Part shown: positions 48,501 through 62,000 of the stretch, one piece after another
Position numbering within the stretch: position 1 is the stretch's first letter
Layout of the letters: each line of letters opens with the position of its first letter
From: Stichopus chloronotus
Lineage: Eukaryota; Echinodermata; Holothuroidea; Aspidochirotida; Stichopodidae
Reading direction: 5' to 3'
NCBI GenBank assembly: GCA_021234535.1
Contig: CM037840.1
Span: 25,859,020 to 25,923,019 of the forward strand
Length of the DNA: 64,000 bases
Made by a program: the position numbers and the translations under genes
The notes under the pieces: model-generated
Told to the model about the DNA's origin: nothing
The model's input: the letters and a program-made list of their open reading frames with translations, nothing else
Database searches by the model: none

Positions 48501-51500
48501 TAATATCTGAAATCCACCACAGCTGAAAAATTAAAAGAGAAAATTCAAGAAAGTGATACTGAACTGAATGTATTTGCTGCAGTGATATAGATCAAGGAGA
48601 CTGGGTGGTTAGAAGCCTCTGTTCCTAACGCTCGCTGGTAGCAGTCTACCATTTTCAGTCTTTCATCGTGTGCTACGTAAATATTCCCTTACCGTTGACC
48701 TCAGAGTTTTGTTTGGGTCGCGATATGCCTAACATTTTTCTTTATCGGTATTGTACCGCCTGTCGCACGTCTTCAGGTGGGTGTGTACGTTTCCTCGAAA
48801 TGAATGGTCCAATGAAGAAAAGAAAATATGTACTTTATTGTAATTTACATCGATAAAATTGGTTCGTAAATACCCCCACTTGTGATTGTGACTGAACTAA
48901 CAGAGTGTCAGGTAGATTGGTAAATACGTTCCACAAAACGTAAGGATTGAATAAAATACCAACAATACTTTGTATCATTACTTCTGCGTTTTGATTTTTC
49001 GTGTGTTATGTGAAAACTTCGTAAGTGTAAACATTGGTTTGAATTCAAGGGTGTACATTTACTTCCAATGATTAACATAGCATAAAATGACAATAAATTG
49101 TTTTTTAGTGTGCAACTTGACGTGTCATTGGGAAGGACAGGGGGAAACCTCTCTTCCTAGAAGTATCCCCTAGAAAATTTTTTTTGGGTGAAAAAATATT
49201 AACATTTTGTCACATTTGCCTATGGACCTCTCTTCTACTTCTGTGCCTGCCCCTCCCCCTTCCAGGAATCTGATTCTGCTAGGGGCCTGGTTATATGGTG
49301 GTAGGATATCAAACAATTTTCAACTATTATCTTACAAACGAATATGTGTGGATTGGTTGTAATTTAGTGTCAGGACTTAGATTGTGCTCCTGCTAGACAT
49401 GACGTGGTTTAAAGTTTTGGCTTTGAACCTATTCATGTAACCTAAGCATCCACATGCTTCTCAATGCTTTCAGTAATTATTGGTACTTAAAATATCATTT
49501 TTGCAATGTCCATATTGTCATTACAAAATTAGCCTTCAGCTGACGTATATTTACTCACGAATGAACATCTGTGGGGTCTCTTCTGACCAGCTGTGAGATG
49601 CATCGACTTGTTTAGTTCATTTTTGCAACAGGAAGTTCATCCTCCTTAAAAACCTCCCCTTTGTAAGACGCATGATATTTCCCTGTGGAGAAATACTAAC
49701 CTTTGCTTTCTCTAGTAATAATTTGCCGATACACTTTTCCTTGTTTCCAACCTCGAGTGTAAACAGCTCTGAAAATATTCAAAACTGAATTCATATTCTT
49801 TGCACATTTGTTTTCATAATTTTTTTTTCTAGACTGATAAAAAAAAAAATCCTAAGTTTCTTCTTTCTCCACCCCTAGGCCTATCTCTGTTTCTCTCTTG
49901 TCACATTGCCCCCGCTCCCCTTAGCCATGGTGAGAAGGGGGTAAGCACATTTCACTCCCGATGAGAAGGGATAAGGAATACCGATTGTCCGTAGGATGAA
50001 AAAAAATTATTCACCATCGGTATTAGGTTTCTTGGTAGCGTTTGGGACATACAGTGTACCCGCTGCCTCATCCGTCGCCTACACTGCTGACAGCCAATGG
50101 CAAGGACCTCTGACACATAGACCGCCCAGCCTGCCCTATTTTTTTTTTCTTAGGACAAATGAGGGAAAAACGAATTTTTAAAAAAGGTTCATTTTATAAG
50201 TTTATAAAGTTCATGAAAAAAATTGTTTTTGAATCAAAGTTAGGTTTGACATATCAGGTAAGGGCCACGTGGCATAGGGATATTTGACCTGTCCTTTCAG
50301 AATCTTTAGTCAGAGTTACAAAAAATAAATAAATAAACTAGATAAATAAACTTTTTGAATTAGGGGTGGGGCTTATTTCTATAAGACGCTGATTCATCCA
50401 AGTTGACATGATTTATTTTTTAATTTTTACTTCGTCCTGGGGAAGAAAATACGCCTCCAGCCTCAGTTTATCTTAAATTCTTCTTTTCTTTTTTTTTCTT
50501 CGTCTTCCCAGGACTGCGATGTATGTACATTACTTTCAGGCGTCGATCAGATATTGAAAGAGAAGGGGGCCGGGGTACATCATTCTGGCCTAAAACTTTC
50601 CTGAAAATGGCGACTAATTTGCCATGTGGGTTGGGACGTAGGGTTGACGTGGGGAGGGAGCAGTAAATGACTCTATCTGAAATGTCATATTTTCTCAGGA
50701 CTCCCTCAGTTAGAGGAAAGCCACCATCAATTGGTGTCTAGCCATGGAGCTCCATACAGATTTTTTTGTTTTTGTTTTGTAGAAATGTTTCTCATATAAT
50801 AACATTAGAAATTGTGGCAAAAGGCCAGATGTTCAGCATGAAGAAAAGTATTATTGTTAGACTAAGGGAAACTAGGATTTCTGGGGAAAACACACTAATT
50901 CAAAAGATACAAAACACTGCACCAGATTGCATCTAACCCTGGTTACCTGATATATCTGAGTGATTTCTCTCCATTCACCGACTAACCTTGGAACTTTCCA
51001 TTTTTTACCCATCCATTCAGAGTATTCTACCTTTAATAATCATTGCAGGAGGGTATCTGTTTACCGGTAAAAAGTTACATGAGGAAAAATAAATACTGAA
51101 AAAATCATATCACCGAAAATTGAGATTGTAACAAAAACCATTTCGAAAGTAGGATGCCTTCAATTTAACATCAATGCGTGGAACATGCGTTTCCGGCGTT
51201 CTGAACTGCATTTTAAGAAAAAGCACTTGCGCACGCCACGCGCCATCTGATGGTGGCGCTCGGTTTATTAGTGTCGTGCACTTTATAGATTTTTATCCCC
51301 TTCTCCAAACAAACCTAGCCCCCCGTGGCAAGATCTTTTGTATGGGTCTACTGAAAATATTACCCTTATAAGAGATTCTCGCAAATAAATTTTCATGATA
51401 TCCTCGTATTTTGGGAAATGAGAAATTCCTTAAGCCATTCTTATGAGATGTGCTAATTAGTGAGTTTCTGGTGGCATTGGTTCCGATATTGGACAGCCTG

Positions 51501-52670
51501 GGATGAAGCTGGTGTTAAATTTGAGTTGGACCTCAATTTGGACCGACTGTACTAGTTGTTTGTAAGGGCTCCGCTCTCCTTAAAAAGAAAGAAACAAATG
51601 TTGTGAGATACGAAAAATACATTTTGGGATATATTGTCTGTATAATTCATTAAGAACTCTACAAAATAGCCACAAATGTCATTTAAATCTATAGAATATC
51701 GGACGGTTTACAGACACAGAATTCCTGTCCTATAACTGCATCGTAAATGAGCATTGGCTAAGTGTGCAAATATATGACGTCAAGAGAGGGACTCGCATCA
51801 TATGTCTTATGTTATCCCTTATTTCAAGGATATTCTTTATGCGCCTTTTGTTTTGTCATGATAGCATGTGTTTTCGTCTTTACATAATATTGATATCACT
51901 TGGTAAATATGAAACCTTTGTAAAATATGAAAATGTTCACTATGAAGAAATACTGACGCTGAGAACTACCCCACTTTATCATCATATTTTTTCATCAATC
52001 TTTGAAAAGGGGTATGTAAAAAACGGTAACAGATATTAGCACAATTTCAACAGATTTTGGTTCTAAGTTTCACTCTGCAATTTTTTAATAAAGCGAGCTC
52101 TATTGTAGATGCATATCAAATGGACTTTAAAAACAGGGGACATATAGCTAGACACATATGTATTATGATGAAGTTCACCAATGATTACCCTCACGAAAGG
52201 TCCTGCAAGGGAGTGTGGATGAGCTACGTGTGACATGTTTTCCTTCTTTTCTTTTCAAGGCAAAACTATCCATTGACAACAATGAATTAGCCCTTCAAAT
52301 GAGGATTGTCTACAATCACAGTGCATTCTTAAAAGAAGCTGTAACAATTCACTTGTAAAATAATGGAAGTGGGACGAGAAAGGAATGCGGATTAAGGGGA
52401 GAAGAGGTTTGTGCATAATTACGATGTTTAAGGAAATGCATTGTAACGGCTTGGTATTTGAGTAGCTGGCGTTCAGATTTGCTATAGCTACAACCGAGTT
52501 GTTGTTATCCTCGTAAAGTTTCAATTGTTAAAGTCTCTGAAGAAATGAAAAAAGCGCATATTGCGTTGTCAGGATTGTGGGTATGAGACCTACCAATGTA
52601 ACTATAGGGATTTTACGAGCGACCCGTTATGGGTTGCAACTTGCACTAATCCTGTTCAGAATTTACTCAT
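45560..52670. other. Squalene synthase 3' flank and intergenic DNA
   Basis: The first part is presumably 3' untranslated region (AATAAA near 45,643 and 47,317). No open frame with family features was found. A GCGCCATCTGATGGTGGCGC near-palindrome lies at 51,240-51,259. Confidence 0.6.
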
Positions 52671-52689
52671 TGGCGTCAGCTATAGTGGT

Positions 52690-53560
52690 GAGAGAAATTC
52701 TTCATATAGTTAAGGGCGCGACGGATTTTTTTTTTTTTTTTTTTTGGCAATTTTGACGAGGATATCGGTGGGAACATCGGAGTTACCAGAGAGCCAATGT
52801 AGATATTGCAGTTGTAACCATTCCCGGCGGGAAACGGAACGACACATTTGTTGCATTGACGTTTAAAGTTTGTTTCCGAAAGTGACACCAAGGAAAGATG
52901 CACTAGGAGAGGCTCTAAGGAAAGCATTGCAGATATTTTGAAGACAAATCCACGGTGTTTTTTAAACCTTTAGAAAAGAAAGAGCATATACAAAAAGAGA
53001 GTATATTAAAAGAAATCAATTTCGAGACGTCAGTTTCATGAAGCACCAGCTTTCAAGGTAAGAAATTGTAAATTTCGGGGTTTTTTTTTTTTGGTGTGTA
53101 ATATATCATTATTATCGGCATACTGACTGAATTTGCGGTTTGTAGCCTGGAGAATATTCAGGTTACGTAAAAGGATGACTGCGTTAAGGGTATCGCTCGG
53201 ATAAGATTTGCAGTGAATTTGGACTTTCCCGGTTGGGGAGAAAGAAAGGGAAGAATCTAGTTAATTCGTAGGTTGAGTCTGTGCATTTTGTATCTGATAC
53301 CGGTGTGTAACGCTTTATGAAAAGCTTTTTTCGACATGTGGGGATAAACCAGTTGTAGAAAAACATTTGATAAGCCCAATGTGAACTCCGGAGAGCCAAA
53401 AAGTCTGATTTATGTTGGATTTAACTTGGCGAAAAAAGTACATGTTTTGTTCCAAGTGGGTCGTTGTGCGATTGTCGATTATTTTTTCGATTTTTTCTAG
53501 ATTTGGGGGTAGACTGTTAGACGTTGTGTTGTTTAGTACGATCTTCACTGACTTACTGAT
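52690..53560 (-). pseudogene. Decayed LINE (non-LTR retrotransposon) reverse transcriptase
   Basis: Reading the minus strand right to left in shifting frames: LEKIEKIIDNRTTTHLEQN (53.5 kb; family pattern LEKI...R...LE.N), KAFHKALHTGIRYKMHRLNL (53.3 kb; pattern KAFD.V.H..L..KL..L), FLPNRES (FL.NR), QYADNNDI (53.11 kb; remnant of the YADD catalytic motif) and FLGVTFGNKL (52.87 kb; pattern YLGV.LD..L). Stops and frameshifts separate these pieces, so it is inactive. Ends were not determined. Confidence 0.65.
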
Positions 53561-54146
53561 TTAACTTAATACCAGTTTGGCCGAATTCCTGAAGGGCCAT
53601 TTGAAAATAACCTATCTATGAAGTTCATTAAAAAGTAACAATATGGGAAGACGGGGGTATATGTTTGGAATTTGATACATAGTATTATGTTCAGCGTAGG
53701 AGGAGGTCTTAAACTGAAAGATATCAGCTTCCAATTTAGTTTAAATATAGTAAAATATTTTTATATAAATCTCAAAAATGGAAACCAAAAGGTTATGGAT
53801 AGGGTTTATGAGGGCTTTCAACTTTCTCCAAAATGTTTTGAGATTTGTCGTCGTTGATAGTTTATGAACAATTATTTTGGATGCGGATAATGTCACCCGT
53901 TCGAGTTTATTTATTTTTTTTTATTTTCATGGTGGTTATCTCATCCCTATACGTAGTATAATTGCGAGGAGATCCTGTGCTCCAGTGAGCTGCTTTAGTG
54001 AATTGACACTTAAATGGTTGACCATGTTACCGTTGCCTCCAAAGTATCCAGCTAAACCCAAATGGCGTTAGTAGGTTTCCTAGGATGTACAAATCACATG
54101 GATCAGGATTACTGTTTGTGGTGAGGTGGCGGGAAGGGGTATCCAG

Positions 54147-54180
54147 CTGTGTGTGTGTGTGTGTGTGTGCTTGTGTGAGT
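54147..54180. repeat. (GT)n microsatellite
   Basis: Run of GT dinucleotides ending TGCTTGTGTGAGTG. Confidence 0.9.
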
Positions 54181-55049
54181 GCACGGTATGTATGTAAGTA
54201 TACCAGTATACCTCCTAGAGACGGTAAGTCGGATGAACTTGATAGGTAGATGCCCGAGAGTAGGATATAATGTCCGCCCGACCGATGATGTCATAGGTCA
54301 AAGGCCAAGGGTCACCATTATTAAAACAGATAATACAGTGTGTTATGGTTGCTGTTAGTGCAAGGTGTAGACTTTTTACATCTTTTATTTTCCATGAATG
54401 TCACACAGTATTTAACCTATGCAACCATGCTTTTAGTTGAGATATTAGACATTTTGTCAGGTAACAATGAAATTTTCATGCGCTGTGTGTTACTACACTC
54501 CTCCCTGTTGTACATGAGAGTAGTTGAAATGTTTACACATACTTGTAGGAAACATACTGAATAACGTAAGACGCACTTTTCAGGGGCTGTTTCAAATCGC
54601 CAACAGTGACGGCTCGTGCCGATCTGTTGATTTCTTTTTCTGGGAATACTTTTGACGTGCACTGTATGCGATTTTAAGTTACACTTGCAAGAATTTGTGT
54701 CTAATGTGAGGCGCACACCAGACATTAAATAAGTTGAAATATTCATCAAGCCCTTCTACCCATAATTTCTGAAAGTGAATCATTTGTATACATTAAGGTG
54801 GTTTGGGAGACAGTACAGCATGATGGATATCCAATAATGACGGGAAATGATATTGGGAATGTTCTTCCGATACCCTGCTCGCAAGAAACGTAAATAAAAT
54901 CAATTTGGTTATTGTGGTGAGGGAAATAGGGCGTTTAGAATATACCAACATGGCATACGAAGAAAATAGCTTTAATCATTATTAAACCATTCAGTAAATA
55001 AATACCAATAGACATCTGCAAGAGCTTCATCTCCTCAAAACACTATGCA

Positions 55050-55260
55050 TGGGGTGAGTAACGGAAGATGCATCATTTAAATTTTGAAAAGTTTGGGTGA
55101 ACAGATTATTGTTGAGGAAATTATTGGTGAGCAATAAATGACTGAATTTCTTCCTTATTGTGAATAATCTGTCATTCTCCCTTTACAAACACTGGTTTTA
55201 AATCTATGGTTGTTTTCTGTAAAACAAACGATTTATTTCCTTTAAGTTGCTTGGTGCAAA
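55050..55260 (+). repeat. Dispersed repeat family A, copy
   Basis: GAAGATGCATCATTTAAATT, AAAGTTTGGGTGAACAGATT, TAATCTGTCATTCTC, TGGTTTTAAATCTATGG and TCTGTAAAACAAACG match the copies near 8.5 kb (same strand) and 4.5 kb (inverted). Confidence 0.65.
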
Positions 55261-55671
55261 CTTGGTATGGTAAGGGCTCTAATTTAGAATCAGTGACCAC
55301 CAGTCACGGTTATTGATCATGATTAGGATTAAGTATTTGATAAGAACAAAACAAGTTGAAGGTGTAAAAAGCTATTAAAGCCTAGCTTTAACCTAAATAA
55401 CCATCAATCATAGTTAAAATTGAGAGTTAGGGTTAAGTTTAGGGTGAAATTAGGCAAAAACAAGGATTTTAGGAACAATACGTCACTTCCGGTCACTGAT
55501 TCTAAATTAGTACCATGGTAAGATATGCAGTTTGTTTATGTAATAATAACTCAATTCTTTATTTCCGTGAGTTTCAGCATGATGCTTCTAGAATAAATAA
55601 AGGAGAGAAGATTGTCACTGAGTAGCCAACTTCACAAAACAAAAACTGTTAAAAGTTATTTTTTCCTTTAC

Positions 55672-55812
55672 CTGTAAAGACGTTACAGTTATACTTGTCA
55701 GCTTTTCATTAAGTATGGTGTGTTGTATAAGTCGCATACTTCAACCATATAACAGCTTCACTACTAATACGAATTCCCATCGCCAGAACTCACGATAAAG
55801 CTGAATTGAGAC
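55672..55812. repeat. Older diverged copy of part of the 1.08-kb duplicated unit
   Basis: GTTACAGTTATACTTGTCAG through GCTGAATTGAGA aligns with 56,241-56,455 (GTTAGAGTTATACCTGTTAG through GCTGAATTGAGA), with substitutions and a deletion. Confidence 0.6.
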
Positions 55813-57966
55813 CAAATTCATCTACCTTTAAAATAAAAGATTTGTTTTCAGAGGAGAAGCAGTTTGTAATGAATATTCATAAGTTGTTTTTTCTTTCAAA
55901 GGTTTTTTTATCATCGACCGTATAAATAAAACTTTGTAAGGGGGGAGGGGTTATTCGACACGAACAATATGTGGCTATTGTCCTCGTTTCATGGTGAAAT
56001 GATTGTTAAAGGATGGCAGAATGAATAGACGCTTGCGAACAATAGCAGCACACAGTAAAGGTGGCCTTTCTGTGCCACAATGAACTCAAACGGACAGAAG
56101 TCTACAAATACTGTTCTGTAAACTTTATGTATCTGAGTAATAATTCTAAGTGTTGAATGAAGTAAAAGAAAAACATCTACAATAGGCTTTATGACAAGTC
56201 CCAAAAGTTCAGAGGTTCATCGTGCACAGTCACTACAGGAAAGACGTTAGAGTTATACCTGTTAGCTTTCCAATAAGTAAGGTGTGTTGTACAGGTCGCG
56301 TATACTTTAACCAGCAAACCTCTTAGTTGTTGCAAAATTTTTGACATATTCAAAACACACCTATCTCTAAAGAAAGTGATTTGTAAATAAACATTTCCGT
56401 TTATACTTCTGGCAGAAATTCCAGCCACCAGAAGAGACGACATAGCTGAATTGAGATGACTTTTACGTTACTTCCAAGTTACCATACTCTGACCATGAAG
56501 TCTTCAGTTTAGTTGGAAGTAGTCAATATTTTGTTCCCTTATTTACCATTTGTTTTTGTAATTATGTCCTTCTATTAATTCCCAAATCAGGGCACAAGAC
56601 GTTATTGCATGCAAGTGCGGACACAAAATATTTTAGAAGGTGAATATCGCGACTTTATAGGTTTTCATCAACGTTTCCTTAGTTTACATGATCAAGACGA
56701 CTAAACCCCACCCCCTTAAACAAGGACTTTTTTCATGGCTCCAATTTGTGTTTTTTGAAATGAATAGTTTCCCATTATACGATCAAACCGTTTCTATATT
56801 TCATGTCATCATGATTTGATAGGAAAGGTCTCAATAAAAACAGAAGCCTCGGAGACGTAAGTCTCCGAGGCTTCTGTTTTTATTGAGACCAAATTCATCT
56901 ACCTTTAAAATAAAAGATTTGTTTTCAGAGGAGAAGCAGTTTGTAATGAATATTCATAAGTTGTTTTTTCTTTCAAAGGTTTTTTTTATCATCGACCGTA
57001 TAAATAAAACTTTGTAAGGGGGGAGGGGTTATTCGACACGAACAATATGTGGCTATTGTCCTCGTTTCATGGTGAAATGATTGTTAAAGGATGGCAGAAT
57101 GAATAGACGCTTGCGAACAATAGCAGCACACAGTAAAGGTGGCCTTTCTGTGCCACAATGAACTCAAACGGACAGAAGTCTACAAATACTGTTCTGTAAA
57201 CTTTATGTATCTGAGTAATAATTCTAAGTGTTGAATGAAGTAAAAGAAAAACATCTACAATAGGCTTTATGACAAGTCCCAAAAGCTCAAAGGTTCATCG
57301 TGCACAGTCACTACAGGAAAGACGTTAGAGTTATACCTGTTAGCCTTCCAATAAGTAAGGTGTGTTGTACAGGTCGCGTATACTTTAACCAGCAAACCTC
57401 TTAGTTGTTGCAAAATTTTTGACATATTCAAAACACACCTATCTCTAAAGAAAGTGATTTGTAAATAAACATTTCCGTTTATACTTCTGGCAGAAATTCC
57501 AGCCACCAGAAGAGACGACATAGCTGAATTGAGATGACTTTTACGTTACTTCCAAGTTACCATACTCTGACCATGAAGTCTTCAGTTTAGTTGGAAGTAT
57601 TCAATATTTTGTTCCCTTATTTACCATTTGTTTTTGTAATTATGTCCTTCTATTAATTCCCAAATCAGGGCACAAGACGTTATTGCATGCAAGTGCGGAC
57701 ACAAAATATTTTAGAAGGTGAATATCGCGACTTTATAGGTTTTCATCAACGTTTCCTTAGTTTACATGATCAAGACGACTAAACCCCACCCCCTTAAACA
57801 AGGACTTTTTTCATGGCTCCAATTTGTGTTTTTTGAAATGAATAGTTTCCCATTATACGATCAAACCGTTTCTATATTTCATGTCATCATGATTTGATAG
57901 GAAAGGTGTCGGAAGTCTCCGAGGCTTCTGTTTTTATTGAGACCAAATTCATCTACCTTTAAAATA
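55805..57966. repeat. Recent tandem duplication of a 1.08-kb unit
   Basis: Unit 1 is 55805-56881, unit 2 is 56882-57935, and a third truncated start is 57936-57966 (ATTGAGACCAAATTCATCTA plus CCTTTAAAATA). The two full units differ at only a handful of bases by eye (for example TTCAGAGG/CTCAAAGG near 56,205/57,283 and one extra T near 56,985). Unit 2 lacks about 24 bases that form one arm of the junction hairpin. The paired minus-strand frames at 55989/57067 and 56189/57267 are duplicated passively; no homology is recognised. Confidence 0.95.
56827..56890. repeat. Perfect 30-bp-arm hairpin at duplication junction
   Basis: GGTCTCAATAAAAACAGAAG plus CCTCGGAGAC (56827-56856), loop GTAA, then the exact complement (56861-56890) running into the start of unit 2. 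Confidence 0.97.
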
Positions 57967-59090
57967 ATCACAGCCCGAAGTATTGGGCACAATTGTTGTG
58001 GAAGAATAGTGTGCAACCGTATGAAAACAAACTTATCCACAAGTCTCTGGTTGACTATTCCCTGATAAGTTTAGCAAGGCTGCATAACAGTGATCGTTTA
58101 TCGAAGGGAAGACGCATTCTCAAATCTGAAACACCGTTAACACATTTTTCGAAACCTCGATGGTGGTGTAACCACACATGGGTAAGTTTTCCAAACGAAT
58201 GGGTTTTTGTCCAATGACCAAGATGAAAACACTCGACCGTAACAATGTGGACAGGTGGTTAAAGGGGGATCGTGGTACATTATACAATCATGTTTGTTCC
58301 ACCGCAACCCCAAGTCTGTTTACAGCTACATGATATGCCTCAGTGTGTGATATGCGGTTTAACACCGCTGTGTTACAGGAGAAGATTCCATCCGGATTTT
58401 CATACTTTTGGTTTTCGTTTTTTATTTTTTTGTTAGGATTTGGCAGGAACCTTAAAGATTTTGCGGGGATTAATTAAATCACGTAAGGTTCAGAACAGTT
58501 GTGGAAATGTCAAGATCGACTTGAAAGACTTTTATGTATGTAGGACTGTTATTAGTGTCCTCTTTTCACGTTTTTCGAACATGGTTTTACTTCATTTGCA
58601 AATTTTGGTACCAAAGCCTGGTACTGTAGAAAATGTTACGGATTTTTCATCTTTAATTTCTGACACTATCAGACTATGGTGACCGTATGCGTAGTCTTCT
58701 AAAGTCATGTATCAGTATTAGATGATGCACATCCGGGGGATTTGTTAACACTCTGGATAAGTGTCTAAACTGAACCACTGAGATCTCTTTTCCTTCATGA
58801 TTTTGATAATTATTTACTATTTTTTACGGGGACGATGAAGAGCACCAGTACAAAATAGAGATAATGCGAATTTTAGAAAGACTGAAAGCGATTTAGATTG
58901 TTTTAAAAAATCGAAGTTTTTGTTGTGATATTTTTTTCCTACAGTCTTCATTTCATGGGGCCTTGAGCATCTTTCAAAACTTTCACCCCTTGTAGCTTAA
59001 AGTGATTGCGTGTGTACTGAAGAACCATAAGGATAAGATTATGTTTGATCTTAACTTTTCTTTAGACTTAAATGTACACGCGAGGTTGTA
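57967..59090 (+). repeat. Probable transposon remnant with family B end
   Basis: Two unrecognised frames (57993-58217 and 58440-58682) precede 58,995-59,090, which matches 6645-6745 at most positions (GTGATTGCGTGTG, AAGATTATGTTTGATCTTAA, GCGAGGTTGTAC). This suggests one dispersed family present at both ends of the window. Confidence 0.45.
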
Positions 59091-62000
59091 CATGAACGGA
59101 CTACGTCTTTCAATGAAGGAAAATGGACAGTAGGGACCCACCCCCTCTCTCCCTAATCGTCTCACCGCTACATGAATGCATGCTGTTAGCCAGACCTGAC
59201 CGTGGCTACTGTGTCTCTAGCAGACTTTAAGGTGGGCTCGGCCGGTTAATGGGACGTTTCTTTACTGTTGTTTTCAGCATATCTTTCGCTTGATACTGCT
59301 TTTGACTTTTTTCACGGTTTAATGTGTGTGTTGGATGCCCAAGTGTAATGTGCACGCTAGTCAGCTTCATCATTGTATGTTGTATTAAACACAGGCATTT
59401 ACTGCTGACAGCGATTAATTTTGAAATGTTCAGCATAGATGGTTCTTAAGTAAATTTGTCATTGAGTTTCTCAGAGACTGCAATATATTGTCTCTCAGAC
59501 ATCAGTCTGGCACATTTTCTGATTTCAGACGATGCAAACTATTTCACCTGATTCCATCTAAGGTTACCTGATAGTTACAAATTCCTCGGAGGGAATGCTG
59601 GTACCCTGTCCCATAGACCTCTCCCCTATAGGCCACTGGTCATCCATTTCACGTTATCTTCTGTTAAAATTATACTTCATACATATGCATAGTCATTTAC
59701 AATAGTTATAGGTGCAATAGAAACTCCACTCTATTATGATCCTGCCTCTCTCGGGTCTTGTAAATTTCAGCTAAATTGTCTTCTTTATTTTAGAACACAG
59801 ATTTAGAAATAAACACTTTCACTAAAATGGTGTAGTTTTTTTTCCAGGATACAAACAGTGTGTGTGTGTGTTCTGTATGTGTGTGCGGTGGGAGAGGGGG
59901 AGTGGAGCAAATGTGTTTGTGTGGTCCCCTCCGCTCTTTATCAAAAAATAATAAATACTACTTGATTATGTGGATAATGATAAGCCAACCCAACTTATTG
60001 CCATAAAGTTTACTTTTAGTGTGACCCCAGTAAGAATAAAGGTAACTCAATCTTCGCATTTCAACTCAGTGACAAGCAGCGGCAGACACATCCAAATAGA
60101 TACGTTAACATAATTTTCCCTAATAGGACCAACCGGTTATGAAACTTCAAACTGGGTAAACTGTTTTCATAAAGCTCACAGTCTCTTTGTGGAATATTTT
60201 TCTTTATTTTGCTGGAAACAGCGACTTTTTCGAGTTTTACCCTTTTCGATTTTTCAGTTTTCGCACTCAATGGCTCCAATTATTGTGCGTGTGTCAGTCG
60301 CATTGTGCGCGTGTCAGTCCAATTTACAACATTCGAAGCCGTACCTTCTCATGTCCCTCAAACTCAAATTTTATTGCTGCTTAACGAGCAGTTTTATTTT
60401 GACATTGCATTGCAAGGAAAACTATCAACTACAGTAATTTAAGGGAAAATCTCGTCTGACCAAGGAGCTAAAGAACAGCTCGCTGGTCCGAAACAAATCC
60501 CCCGAAGATGAAGACTGTCAATATTTTTGCAAGAGGTCTCTGCCGCTCAAATAGCGCCTCCCTTGTTGAATGCCGACGTAATTTTAGATTGTATATCTGA
60601 CTAGCGCCCCCACCTGGTACGTTGGTGGTGTCGCTGTTTTGGTTTATTGCATTTAATTTTTATCCCGTGAGAGATTCAAATGCTGCAGATACAGAGCGAC
60701 TGTCTGTTTATCCTTCAAAATGTGATTGATGGAAACTAATGACGGTAATCCTTAAATGGAATATATGGTTAATCATAACTGTTACTTAAATCTTGTTACC
60801 TCATAATGACTCCTCTTGTTACCTTGGTAACATCTCACGGCGTTACCAACTTAGGTAACAAGATTAGTCTTTATGATTATAACCACGGGCCACTACCGTG
60901 CACAAGACTGAAGACGTACCACAATACAACAAACAGATCTAATAATATAAAAGTTAATTATTTGACAAAACAGTTCAAGATGGATACATGCATGATTAGT
61001 AAAAGAAATACGAAACTGTTGAAACTGTCAACATATTTGAAGTGAACCATACTGCAGGCGTTTTAGTTATAAAAACGCCTACTTTACTACAGCTTTGTCT
61101 ACAGTTATTCTGTAGAGATCAAAATATTCAGTATCATTTGTTAATTTGCATATATCAGAGAAAGAAAAGCCGTGGTGAATTGGTCGTCTGATCAATTTCT
61201 GGCATGTGACGTCAGTCTCTTTCTGACCACTTTCTGCAGACGTCACTAGTTTACTGTTTTTCTCTTTGCACTTACAATCGAAACGGAGGTACCCGGTGTG
61301 TACATATGTACCCATTTGGTATTAATTCACTTTAGACGAGTAGTATCCTGCACAAATTATAGCCGTTAAGTAAGCAGAGAGTTGTCAACAACGTCACAGG
61401 ATACGGCGATCAGTCACCTTTCATTCTTTAGATTGTTCCTCAAAATACTCAAAATACAAAATACACAAAATACAAAACACTGTTAGACCTCACAGTGTGT
61501 CACCACCACCCCCTACCCCCGCCCTTCTCCTCCTAAACATACATGCAGCAATCCTTAACCTCACCCAGTCGGGACACTATGTTCTATAACCCAGCCAATC
61601 CTCACATGATATTATTCACTGTTTTTATCTTCCCAGTCGAGAGGACACAAACTAACCCTGACAGTATGTCTAGATATTATTATTTTTTTTTTTTTCTTTT
61701 AAAAGTCTTCGTGAGAGATACTGTTATTACAAGAGGAAAATCCTGTTGGGGAAATCCTGCCCTGTTATTTTGAAAGTTTGGATGTAGCTTTTCAGGAACG
61801 TTCTTTTCGGTTTCTGCATTTATGTTTTGGGAAGAACAATTTGAATTTCTCGGTCTTATCCCCCACATTGAAGGATAAAGCAAAGGCTGAAACTTTCGGA
61901 AAGCGTCTCCAGTGCCGGATCGCAGCATCTGCTTTAGCGTTAGTGCGCCCCCTCCAATTTGCAATCCGTCGGTGTAGCTACAGAAACAAATACGCTAATA

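Noticed and set aside
55989..57521. Two pairs of identical open frames as a duplicated gene family
   Set aside because: They are identical only because the DNA was recently duplicated; composition is non-coding-like and no start context, splice or family motif supports them.
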